Shown here one piece after another: positions 42,261 to 51,019 of a DNA stretch of 64,000 nucleotides; the stretch's first letter is position 1, and each line of letters opens with the position of its first letter. The DNA is taken from NCBI GenBank assembly GCA_963693365.1, contig CAVNZM010000011.1, positions 1,550,001 through 1,614,000 on the forward strand, read 5' to 3'. The notes under the pieces were generated by a model. The model was given only the letters and a program-made list of their open reading frames with translations. It did not search any database and was not told the DNA's origin. The position numbers and the translations under genes are program-made. The stretch is from Amoebidium appalachense. Taxonomy: Eukaryota; Ichthyosporea.

Positions 42261-43721
42261 ATGGTACAACAAACAATGTCAGAGGCACCAGTATGGGAAA
42301 GATTTGAAGACCTCACTCCAGACCCAAGCCTTCCATGGCACCCGTCCACCACAATCAGAGATGACCCATGGACGATGGAGGAGGCTGTTTGGTTTGTTTC
42401 AGCAAACATAGCGGGAATCGCTGGGAAAAACCAGTACATCATGAAGAATTACAACAGAGAGGGTCACATGGTCCATCAGATCATTTCATCGCAGGTGGCA
42501 AAGAATGAACTTGACAAATACAGCTTCAAGATGACAGAAAACGGCAAGACTGTTGTGGTCATGGGTTCGAGGATCCTTCTGGATCCACGAGTATTCAACT
42601 ACTGCGGGGTCATCAGCGACCCAATGGATCCTGATCCGGTCACAGGCAAGCGAAAGTACACAAACAAGTCCACCATCCACCGTTTCTTCAACATGTTCCA
42701 AGGCTTCACAATTCGACACAACCCGGCCAATCAAATCAAATACGACGCAGTCGAGCCGTTCCGAAAGCATGCATTTGAGGTTCTCTGTGGCGGCGAGGCC
42801 AAGGACATGGAGGTGCTAGAGACGTGGGTGGCGCACAGATTTCAGAAACCCGGCATGAAGCCGAACACAGCGCTCGTGTTTGTATCCCTGCCCGGATGTG
42901 GAAAATCACAATGGTGGAAGGCAATCCGTGACATAATGGGTCCCGTATGCTCAGACACCATATCGGAGAAGTGCAAGATTGCCGGCCGTTTCAACCATCA
43001 CCTACTCAACAAAGTACTCATCGTGTGCGAAGAGGTCATGTGGGGAGGTTGCCATGAAATGCACAACATCATGAAAGACAGAATCACCGGGAACAAAATG
43101 CAGCTGGAACGCAAGGGAGTTGATGTCGAGACAGTGGACACCTTCGAGTCGTACGTCATTCTTTCAAATGACCCATATGCGGTTAAGATTGAGCGCGGCT
43201 GCCGCCGTTACTCGTGTTTCACTGTCTCCCCCATCCGCCGCGGAGACCAGCGCTACTTCTCGTGGTTCGCAAGCTACATCAAGGATTCCAATGTCCTCCA
43301 GGCCATCTGCGACTACTACACCCGGCTTCCCAACGTACCCGACGTGATGCCCTTCCCACGCGACAATTCCGCACGCCGCGCGCTCATGGAACGAGCACGA
43401 CCAGATGAGGCCCAGTTTCTGATGGATCTTGTCAATGGTGAACACGAGCCTCATCTGCCCCAGATCAAGGACGGGGACAAGATTCCGCGGAGCGACCTAT
43501 TCCAATTTTATTTGCGGTGGTGTGAGATCAACAACACACCCAAGAACACGCAGCTCACTTCTCGGAAGTTCGGCGAGGCTGTTCATGGAATACTCGGAGA
43601 CCCAATCAACGTCCGCATCATCACACCTGGAAAGAACGTCGTAACAGCCCAATGGACGACGACTAACACAGGCAAGGCTTGGTGCTACGTCATGACAGTC
43701 CAGAAAATCCGAGACATTTGA
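42261..43721 (+). CDS. Superfamily 3 helicase (D5-like / DUF5906 type)
   Basis: The protein has 486 residues. The first 200 show no primase motifs. The helicase core follows: Walker A LPGCGKSQ (210-217), Walker B-like KVLIVCEEV (251-259), the motif C-like YVILSNDP (298-305) and the arginine-finger region GCRRYSCF (313-320). The C-terminal part has a winged-helix-like region (about 400-460), as in other SF3 replicative helicases. It would unwind the viral genome at origins as a hexamer. At 486 residues without an archaeo-eukaryotic primase domain it is shorter than classic NCLDV D5 proteins and closer in layout to helicases of small viruses and polinton-like elements. The start could be 42261 or 42276. 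Confidence 0.85.
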   Translation: MVQQTMSEAPVWERFEDLTPDPSLPWHPSTTIRDDPWTMEEAVWFVSANIAGIAGKNQYIMKNYNREGHMVHQIISSQVAKNELDKYSFKMTENGKTVVVMGSRILLDPRVFNYCGVISDPMDPDPVTGKRKYTNKSTIHRFFNMFQGFTIRHNPANQIKYDAVEPFRKHAFEVLCGGEAKDMEVLETWVAHRFQKPGMKPNTALVFVSLPGCGKSQWWKAIRDIMGPVCSDTISEKCKIAGRFNHHLLNKVLIVCEEVMWGGCHEMHNIMKDRITGNKMQLERKGVDVETVDTFESYVILSNDPYAVKIERGCRRYSCFTVSPIRRGDQRYFSWFASYIKDSNVLQAICDYYTRLPNVPDVMPFPRDNSARRALMERARPDEAQFLMDLVNGEHEPHLPQIKDGDKIPRSDLFQFYLRWCEINNTPKNTQLTSRKFGEAVHGILGDPINVRIITPGKNVVTAQWTTTNTGKAWCYVMTVQKIRDI

Positions 43722-44510
43722 TTAGTGTGCCGTGTTTTTGTGTCGTCTCTGAGTTGTCTCTGCTTCGTCTCTTAGCCATAAAATGCCGCATTTTCATTGG
43801 TTCCCGTGTCTCTGAGTGTCTCTGAGTTGTCTCTGCTTTCCTAAAAAGGAAATAACGCACCTGATTGGCTGTTCTTGTGTAAAACTCTTATAATTTCGGA
43901 AAATACATAATAAGAATTCATAGATATTGTTTGTTTATTGTTTGTCTCTGTGTCTCTGGGTTAACAGCATTATTGGTAATCAGGCGTGGGTGTCTTTGTT
44001 TTTACATATAAAATCTCACTCCAAGCTGCTTGGGGTTGGAAGGGTTAGACCCAGAGACAGCAGAGACACAACTACCACTCTCAATATATGCTTTCAGACA
44101 TTGGTGCTTATGGTTCTGGGTCTAGAGCTATAGTTGGAAGGGGAAGGGGGGGGTTGTCGGGATTTGCTATCAGGCACGGACAAGATACGTCCAAGACCCA
44201 GAACCACATTGAACCAATAAATGAAACACGACGCTTTGACAACAGCAACCCAACACCAAGCGTGGGGGCATGCGTGGCACGCGTGGCACACGTGGCTCGC
44301 CGGGCGGGCGTGCCTCCCAGGCCTCGCGGGCCACACGGTGGGGCGCGCTCGTGTGTTTTTGTGGTTTATTTGCGCGCTGCGCGTTTTGACCCATCCTGTG
44401 GGCAAATGACCAACGCAAATACACACCCACCCCCACCCCCCACACAACCCTTAGGGTTTAGGCTCACATATGCGCAACCAATCACCAAGTTCGCCAGGTT
44501 CACCCGTCTG
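43722..44510. promoter_or_regulatory. 790-bp intergenic region with repeats and CCAAT boxes
   Basis: It contains repeated TGTCTCTGAGTTGTCTCTGC units (43738-43835), ATTGG boxes at about 43797 and 43863, a TATAAT-like tract near 43888 and the 69-bp GC-rich element. Open frames here are not supported as genes. Confidence 0.5.
44264..44332. repeat. 69-bp GC-rich intergenic element, copy 2
   Basis: 68 of 69 positions are identical to 41676-41744, in the same orientation, 2588 bp away. Its flanks differ, so it is a dispersed short element rather than part of a larger duplication. Confidence 0.9.
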
Positions 44511-45539
44511 TCACGAAAATGCATGCATAAACGCGTGGCCCTCGAACGGGACTTCGAAGGCCACGGTGTCCATGTCATAATCCAGCTCGTACACTCTGCG
44601 TGGTGCAATACGAAGCACCTCCGTCCTGGTAGCATCCATTCCCAGCATCTGCCGCGACAGCACCCCCAACCCGAAGTGCCGGCCGAGCGCAATGTAAATC
44701 TGGAGGTAGAACGCATCCTCGCTGCCCACCGCCCTTCGCCCAACCACCGCTCCGGCCCTCCACGTCCCGTGCTCGTCGATCTTGGCCTCGACCCAGTCGC
44801 CTTGGACGATGACGTCCAGGGGCACAAAGCGCTCGGCCAGCTTCAGCTCGGCCAGCAGGTAGTAGAGACCCAGGCGCAGCGCGGGCTGCCCACAATGAAG
44901 CACCGGCCAGACCTCAAACATTTCTACCGTGCTGGCCTCCTCGTCGCTGGCCAACGTGTTCAATGCGTACACGGAACACTGCTCGTCCGGCACCGGCGCC
45001 GCGCGGACCGTCGCGCTCTCGACGACCTGGTGGAGCGGCCGAACCACGGTCGGAGCCGCCATCGCCTGCCCAAGCCTCACACCCCAGACGTGCTCCGTCT
45101 CCTCGACGGTGATCACCTCGTCGTTGTCGTTGTCCGCATCGTCGAAGTCGGGGTGGGGGCACTTGCGGAGGAGAAACCCGAGGCCCGTGTCGTCGGGGAT
45201 GAGGCTGCGCAGCGCCGGCGCCTGGAGCTCGTCGTACAGTGCACGCCACACCGCGCTGCCACGCCCTTCGAAGCGGGGGTCGGGAGGTGTGTAACTGTCC
45301 CGCTGGGTCCACCGCCCCTCCTCGTCGACGAACTGCCGCGGTACCGGCCCGGAGAGGATGACGTCGACCGGCCACACCCTCTCCTCCCCTGTCTTCGTGC
45401 TGAAGATCGCGGCGGTGCCCATGCGGATCGAGCCAGGCGCCTCGGGGTGCAGGTGCAGCGTGTAGAACAGCTCCGGTTGGTAGGCGAACCGGGGCTCGCG
45501 GTCCTTACCGAGAATGTGAATACGCTCAATGTGCGTCAT
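44511..45539 (-). CDS. Uncharacterised 342-residue protein, possible internal duplication
   Basis: There are no membrane segments and the composition is acidic. Two halves share similar stretches: FYTLHLHPEAPGSIRMG...VDVILSGP in the first and LYYLLAELKLAERF...LDVIVQGDWVEAKIDEHG in the second, each followed by a (D/K)xxGxW(T/R) turn. This suggests an internal duplication of a domain of about 150 residues. An Asp/Asn tract (DDADNDNDE) separates them. I do not recognise the family. Five CCAAT/ATTGG boxes lie in the region upstream of its start. Confidence 0.65.
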   Translation of the reverse strand: MTHIERIHILGKDREPRFAYQPELFYTLHLHPEAPGSIRMGTAAIFSTKTGEERVWPVDVILSGPVPRQFVDEEGRWTQRDSYTPPDPRFEGRGSAVWRALYDELQAPALRSLIPDDTGLGFLLRKCPHPDFDDADNDNDEVITVEETEHVWGVRLGQAMAAPTVVRPLHQVVESATVRAAPVPDEQCSVYALNTLASDEEASTVEMFEVWPVLHCGQPALRLGLYYLLAELKLAERFVPLDVIVQGDWVEAKIDEHGTWRAGAVVGRRAVGSEDAFYLQIYIALGRHFGLGVLSRQMLGMDATRTEVLRIAPRRVYELDYDMDTVAFEVPFEGHAFMHAFS

Positions 45540-46029
45540 GATGTTGGCAATTCCAAAAGCCCACTGTCACGCTGCAGCAAGAGTGTGCTTTTGACAACAC
45601 CGTCTTTGCTTATGTACCCTTGTGCCGAGCCGTTGGGTGGTCCCGTCGTCTCCCATTGGCTGCGGCGGTCCCGGGCTCTCACCTGACGCCAATCAAAATC
45701 CCCTATTCGGCCCTACACCGCTGTACATGTTCTCCAATCGGACACAACTGATCTAAGGCACTCAACGCTCATTGGCTGTGGAGGGAGCAGGCGCCGCACT
45801 CACAATGGCCAATCAACACACCCCAAACCAACCCCGAGTTGACTGCTGGGTGGCTGGGGGTGCCCGCGTTTCTCCCCAGCGCACGCGCCACGCCTGCCTC
45901 CCGGGCCGGGCCTGTGTGCCCCGCCCCCCCCCCCCCCCCCCCCCCCCCCGGCGTGCCCGCGTCGTGGGGATTTCAAACATTGAAACATGTTGCACATGTC
46001 TGTTTTTTCTCTCGGTGTAGAGACAAGTG
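45540..46029. promoter_or_regulatory. Divergent intergenic region with five CCAAT boxes and poly-C
   Basis: CCAAT or ATTGG boxes lie at about 45652, 45690, 45733, 45770 and 45805. A GC-rich stretch with GCGCACGCGCCACGCC and a C run of about 24 bases (45925-45949) follow, just before the next gene. Confidence 0.5.
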
Positions 46030-46488
46030 ATGCCTGATCTCGGCGAAGGCGTGGTTGTGCGGTGCCTTGACCTGGTGCACACCTTTCTGGCCAACCACGA
46101 GGACAGCGAGTTGTTCATGCGCGGGTACACAGGCCACCACCTGGTGTTGTACGTCAAGCAGATTATGGAGCTGGAAACAAACGAAAAGGTGCCAGCCGAA
46201 GACATCGAGAGTATGCTCTCGCGCCCCAGTGAAGCTTCCGAACACACACGGTTCTCGAAGAAACTCGGAAACCTCGTCGTCGCAGTCCGGGAACTGTTTC
46301 CCACACCGTGGGTCTGGACGGGGGTCGATGCGCGCACGTTCACGGCAGCGCTGGCGAGGGAGGTCCATCGCAAGGTCATGGACGGGCTGCTCGACAACCC
46401 CGGCCAGTACCGGGTGCGCTTCGCGCTTCCCGCCGGCTGCAGCCATCAGTACCTCGCGCCGTTCAAGATCGAAGACGCGTTGGACCGC
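46030..46488 (+). CDS. Uncharacterised protein, 3' part lost in assembly gap
   Basis: 153 codons are visible from ATG 46030 (a GTG lies directly before it) until the run of N. The visible part is mostly helical, with LVHTFLANHE and LVVAVRELFP, and ends in a segment with RVRFALPAGCSHQYLAPF. No family is recognised. It is incomplete, so nothing can be said about its C-terminus. Confidence 0.6.
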
Positions 46489-46988
46489 NNNNNNNNNNNN
46501 NNNNNNNNNNNNNNNNNNNNNNNNNNNNNNNNNNNNNNNNNNNNNNNNNNNNNNNNNNNNNNNNNNNNNNNNNNNNNNNNNNNNNNNNNNNNNNNNNNNN
46601 NNNNNNNNNNNNNNNNNNNNNNNNNNNNNNNNNNNNNNNNNNNNNNNNNNNNNNNNNNNNNNNNNNNNNNNNNNNNNNNNNNNNNNNNNNNNNNNNNNNN
46701 NNNNNNNNNNNNNNNNNNNNNNNNNNNNNNNNNNNNNNNNNNNNNNNNNNNNNNNNNNNNNNNNNNNNNNNNNNNNNNNNNNNNNNNNNNNNNNNNNNNN
46801 NNNNNNNNNNNNNNNNNNNNNNNNNNNNNNNNNNNNNNNNNNNNNNNNNNNNNNNNNNNNNNNNNNNNNNNNNNNNNNNNNNNNNNNNNNNNNNNNNNNN
46901 NNNNNNNNNNNNNNNNNNNNNNNNNNNNNNNNNNNNNNNNNNNNNNNNNNNNNNNNNNNNNNNNNNNNNNNNNNNNNNNNNNNNNNNN
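46489..46988. other. Assembly gap of 500 N
   Basis: Exactly 500 undetermined bases, a size usually used for gaps of unknown length. It truncates two convergent genes. Confidence 0.99.
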
Positions 46989-47818
46989 AACAGGGCCAGC
47001 TGTGCATCCATGTCGAGCACGGTGTTCGATTCAATCCCGCACTTCTGGAACACGAGGTAGCGAGCCCTGCGGTAGACATCCTCCGAGAATTCGGTTATGG
47101 CCAATGACATGACACCGTTGTCTTCATACCAGGTCAGCAAATCGGCATCGGCATTTGTCTTAACCACGTCGAACCACGGCGGGAGAGGGAAGTGTTTGTC
47201 CTCCTTTTGAATGTTCTCCGCGCCTTTTGTCCTGGTCGTGTTGAGCTTGATGAGGTAGTCCTGGATCTCCGTGACCTTGCCCGCGTCCAGGCGCCATTTG
47301 CACGCATATGCCTCGATGTCGTCGATGATCCAAGGCTCCCTGCACCCCGACCCGCCCTTGATGACGCCAAAGTCATCGGGGGGTTTTCCGTACATGGCGA
47401 TGCGGACCCTACTGTACACGTCCTCGGCCACAAGGAACGTGTTCACGTCGGTCGCACCCTTTTCAAGGGCGGCCGTTCCGCCCTTTGCACTCGCCTGAGT
47501 TTTAACGCCCAGCAGGTAGACGCACGCGAAAATGAACCCGGCTGCGTCGAGCGGCAACAGGCGCCCCTCGCAACCCCCGACCACCCGCTGGATTCCGTGG
47601 AGACCGAACTTCACCATGTCCGACGCCTTCTTGGCGATGTCTTCAGGAACGCCGAATTCTTTCTGGTATAGCCTGATGTTGTTGATCAGTAGGTGCTTTG
47701 CGGCCTTGATGTCCTGCTCACCGACGTTTTGCGGGGGGTTTCCTTTCGTTTTTGTGACGAAATTGACGATCTTCTCCCCAGCTTGCCCGCTGCCAGTATC
47801 ATACCGCTCACGAGCCAT
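46989..47818 (-). CDS. Uncharacterised protein, C-terminus lost in assembly gap
   Basis: The N-terminal 276 residues are visible. They are helix-rich, with a Gly-rich GGCEGRLLPLDAAGFIFACVYLLG segment around residues 81-104 and a later CREPWIIDDIEAYACKW region. There is no signal peptide and no zinc motif. The dense packing next to SWIB, membrane-protein and resolvase genes suggests a viral core or structural gene, but I cannot name it. Confidence 0.6.
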
Positions 47819-47846
47819 TTTGTGTAGGCGTGAAAATATTCGCCGG

Positions 47847-48107
47847 TCAGCCGCTGAACTTGCCGATCATACGTGCAATATCGCCGAATTTGATCGTACT
47901 CTGCTTCGGGAACAGCGGAGACAGCCCACCGTCGACTTTGATCTTCTGGCCGTTGTTCAGCCCCTTCTTCTTTGCGTACGCCCAGACCGCCTTCACCACC
48001 TGCCCGCGCGTGGCCGCGGCCTTGTGCATGAACCCCTTAAGCGGCGGGTTGAGCTTCAGGGGTCGGTTGAACGCGCTCTTCGTCTTGCGTGTGTAGCAAA
48101 TGGCCAT
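47847..48107 (-). CDS. SWIB/MDM2 domain protein
   Basis: The whole 86-residue protein is one SWIB domain. It has the helix-turn pattern LNPPLKGFMHKAAATRGQVV, followed by WAYAKKKGLNN, a short KIKVDGGLSPLF segment and the closing TIKFGDIARMIGKF, matching the order L-x-P-L-x-F, R-x-x-V-x-x-x-W-x-Y, L-x-x-L-F and F-x-x-(I/L)-x-x-x-(I/L). SWIB proteins occur in chromatin remodelling complexes and as small stand-alone genes in several large DNA viruses and chlamydiae. A role in viral or host chromatin is inferred. Confidence 0.85.
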   Translation of the reverse strand: MAICYTRKTKSAFNRPLKLNPPLKGFMHKAAATRGQVVKAVWAYAKKKGLNNGQKIKVDGGLSPLFPKQSTIKFGDIARMIGKFSG

Positions 48108-48152
48108 TGCCCGATGCCGAAATAAAAATCACCGCGTTCACCCGATAGTCGG

Positions 48153-48932
48153 TTAACGCAGCTTGACGTTGAAGTCCTGTGGCAGAGTGCCCCCCCCCAC
48201 CAGGTCGGGGATCGGCATCATAGGCACGTCGGTGTTTGCGAGCCCCGTGATCTGCCCGAAGTCGTGCGTCCGAATGCCGCGCCGGGTCCTCTCCACGTGC
48301 TGGGGCTGGTCACTCCGGACCGGGTCGAACGCGAACGTCGGCAGCGGGGCGCGCACACCGGTGCGCACGTCCTCGCGGTTGTTGAGCACGGCCTCCGGAC
48401 GGGCCGGGTAGTCCTTCAACGACGCGTTGTAGATGCCGCCGCGGGTCTGCACGCGGTAGAGCTCGCGCATTGACGCGGCGCGCGTCTGCTGCTCCTCGGG
48501 ATGACTGTGGCCGTCGATTGCCCGACCCGTCAGCAAGGGCACGCCCTCGGCCAAAGGCGCGCGGTCACCGGCATGTGCCCTGTTGTCCACGCCGCTGGGT
48601 TTGAGGTAGGGATTGAGAGGGCGCACACGCCCAACGTGTTCGTCCAGGGGGACCTCCATGACCTTCGTGTTGAGGCGGTCCGCGGGGTTGCAGGGCCTGT
48701 TGATGCCGTACTTGTCGGTGGCGCCCTTGTTCGGGGCGTGCAGTCTTGTGCGGTCAGGGTTGAGGCCCGGCTGGAACTGGTCCGGCGGGTTGGTGGGTCC
48801 GGCCAGCGGGGGGGCCTCCGCCTTGGCCACGTCCTCGTAGCCGGCGCCGGCGTAGTCGCGCCGTGCCACATACGTGTACAGCAGCGCCACACAGATCACC
48901 GCCCACGCAAGCCAGGTATGTCTGCCGTCCAT
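48153..48932 (-). CDS. N-terminally anchored membrane protein
   Basis: Of 259 residues, a single hydrophobic helix lies at about residues 7-23 (TWLAWAVICVALLYTYVARR), followed by a long polar region rich in Pro, Asn, Arg and Asp with no predicted globular repeats. This type II layout with a disordered soluble tail is common among virion inner-membrane proteins of large DNA viruses, but I recognise no family. It is divergent from the resolvase gene, with only 76 bp between the starts. Confidence 0.65.
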   Translation of the reverse strand: MDGRHTWLAWAVICVALLYTYVARRDYAGAGYEDVAKAEAPPLAGPTNPPDQFQPGLNPDRTRLHAPNKGATDKYGINRPCNPADRLNTKVMEVPLDEHVGRVRPLNPYLKPSGVDNRAHAGDRAPLAEGVPLLTGRAIDGHSHPEEQQTRAASMRELYRVQTRGGIYNASLKDYPARPEAVLNNREDVRTGVRAPLPTFAFDPVRSDQPQHVERTRRGIRTHDFGQITGLANTDVPMMPIPDLVGGGTLPQDFNVKLR

Positions 48933-48975
48933 TTGTCTACGCGCACATTTGCGACGCGAGGCGCGGCGGACGGCT

Positions 48976-48981
48976 TATAAA
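48976..48981 (+). promoter_or_regulatory. TATA box of the resolvase gene
   Basis: TATAAA lies 28 bp upstream of the ATG at 49009, in an otherwise GC-rich 76-bp intergenic region. The 5' UTR would be very short. Confidence 0.5.
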
Positions 48982-49008
48982 GCGCGCGCGGTGCGCTTGG
49001 CGGTCAAA

Positions 49009-49566
49009 ATGCGCGTGGCGGCCATCGACGTTGGGTTCTTGAATCTTGTCGTGTGCGTCGTGGCCGACACCCCAGGGGGCGCGTTCGAGATCCACAGCTG
49101 GGAGCGGTGGGCCGTGGGCAACCCGAACACGCCGGCGGCCGTGCTCGTTCAGCTGCTGCTGCGGCGGCTGCACGAGGAGGCGCGCATGCTCGAGGGTGTG
49201 GACGTGGTGGTGATCGAGCAGCAGATGGTGACGAAGCTTTCGGTGCTGGCGCACGTGCTGCAGGGGTACTTCGTGACCCGGCGACTGGTCGAGGGCCGGG
49301 GGCCTGGGGTGGTGCTGCAGCACGGCACGCGGAAGAACCAGTGCGGGGCGTGGCTCGCGCGCATGGGGCGGACGCCCGCAGAGACCGGCAAGGCGGCCTA
49401 CGCGGTGTACAAGCGGCGGGCGATCCAGGACACCCGACAGGCGCTGGAGGTGCAGGGTGAGCAGGGGTGGCGGGACAAGTTCGAGCGCGAAGGCAAGAAG
49501 GACGATTTGGCGGATGCGCTGCTGCACGGGCTGTGGTACCTGTTCTGCCGGAAGGGCCGGTTTTAA
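49009..49566 (+). CDS. Holliday junction resolvase, RuvC-like (poxvirus A22 type)
   Basis: Of 185 residues, the catalytic acids are visible in their usual places: Asp7 in AAIDVGFLNL, Glu70 in VVIEQQM and the Asp165/Asp166/Asp169 cluster in KKDDLADALLHG. Length and order match viral A22-family RuvC-fold resolvases, which cut four-way junctions formed during replication and resolve genome concatemers. This is one of the more conserved NCLDV genes. A Lys/Arg-rich stretch (residues 107-160) would contact DNA. No motif is missing. Confidence 0.92.
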   Translation: MRVAAIDVGFLNLVVCVVADTPGGAFEIHSWERWAVGNPNTPAAVLVQLLLRRLHEEARMLEGVDVVVIEQQMVTKLSVLAHVLQGYFVTRRLVEGRGPGVVLQHGTRKNQCGAWLARMGRTPAETGKAAYAVYKRRAIQDTRQALEVQGEQGWRDKFEREGKKDDLADALLHGLWYLFCRKGRF

Positions 49567-49581
49567 TTAGGGCCGTAACCA

Positions 49582-51012
49582 ATGCTCCGGTGCAAGCAGC
49601 TGGTGTGCGGGGAGCAGGCGCGCCTGCCCCACACCGTCTCCTTCGACACGGGACAGCTCGACCTCGAGCACGCCGCGGCCTGTGTGGCGCAGGTGCTGCC
49701 GTACCACGTGCCCATCGACGGGCCCTGCGCGGGGCTCGCCTTAGGCGCGGCGGTCGGGATCCTGAACGCGGCGCTGACGGTCAACGACGACAACGTGCTC
49801 AGGACGGTGGAAGAGATCAACACTGCACTGCGGGCACAGCAGGCCGGGCTGGAGCTGAAGGCCGACAAAGTCGCTCTTGCACAGCTTGCGGGGTTGGTCG
49901 ACAAAAGGGCCGAAGAAGACAGTGTGGTTTCACGACTGCAACTGAAGGCCGATGTCGTAACAGTAGAAAACTTGGACAAGAGGTTGACGACCTCGGTAGC
50001 TGACGTGGACACGCGGTTCGAAGACCGTGTGGTGTTTGTTGATGGGAAGCTAGCACTGAAAAGCGACAAGAGCTATGTGGACGGGCAGCTGGCTCTTAAG
50101 AGTGACAGAAGCTACGTCGATGCCCAACTGGCCCTGAAAACGGATCGGACATACACCGACGAAAAGCTGGCCCTGAAAAGCGACCAGAGCTATGTGGACG
50201 GGCAGCTGGCTCTTAAGAGTGACAGAAGCTACGTCGATGCCCAACTGGCCCTGAAAACGGATCGGACATACACCGACGAAAAGCTGGCCCTGAAAAGCGA
50301 CAGAGCTAGTGTGGACGGGCAGCTGGCTCTAAAGATCGACAGAAGCTACGTCGATGCCCAACTGGCCCTGAAAACGGATCGGACATACACCGATGAAAAG
50401 CTGGCCCTGAAAAGCGACAAGAGCTTTGTTGAAAGCCAGCTGCTCTTGAAAGCGGACCTTACCTATACAGACGACAAGCTCGCGTTGAAAAGTGACAAAA
50501 CTAGTGTTGATACCCAGCTCGGATTGAAAAGCGATAAGAGTTATGTGGATGGCCAACTGCTCTGAAAAGCAGACCTCACATATACCGATGGCAAGCTCGC
50601 ACTGAAAACCGACAAGACCTATGTCGACACCCAGCTCGCATTGAAGAGTGACAAGACCTATGTCGACACCCAGCTCGCATTGAAGAGTGACAAGACCTAT
50701 GTCGACACCCAGCTCGCACTTAAAAGTGACAAGACGTACGTCGACACCCAGCTCGCTCTGAAGGCGAATGCATCCGTCGTGGGTACTTACACCACCCCCA
50801 CCACCGGTCCGGCCGCGAGCAAAACCACCATCGCCGCCGCCGTGCTCGCCCTCAACACGAGCGCCCCCCCGGCCAACGTGGGCACGTGGGCCGCGCCGAC
50901 CGTGGGGCCCGCCGCGGGCAAGGCGACGATCGCCGAGGCCGTGCTGGCCATCAACGACCACGTGGACCGGCTGACGTCGGCGCTCGAGGCGCTGGTCGCC
51001 CGGCTTGAGTAA
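49582..51012 (+). pseudogene. Fibre-like protein with 15-residue coil repeats and an in-frame stop
   Basis: Residues 1-95 form a head-like domain. From about residue 150 there are repeats of 15 residues of the type D(K/R)SYVDGQLALKS, a pattern seen in trimeric tail-fibre shafts. At 50563-50565 a TGA interrupts the frame in one repeat; the matching repeat about 120 bp earlier has TTG-AAA. The same frame continues for more repeats and a C-terminal part with two copies of a GPAAxKxTIAxAVLAxN motif, ending at 51012. So either the gene has one nonsense change, or the second part is a separate short gene without a good ATG. The stop of the convergent fibre gene lies seven bases away. A host-attachment or virion-surface role is inferred. 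Confidence 0.7.
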
Positions 51013-51019
51013 ACGTTGC

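Noticed and set aside
44440-44475. Telomere-like AACCCTTAGGGTTTAGG
   Set aside because: A single short palindromic occurrence with no tandem array.
46030-47818. One fused gene across the gap
   Set aside because: The frames on the two sides are on opposite strands; apparent continuity is only the N run being read as open.
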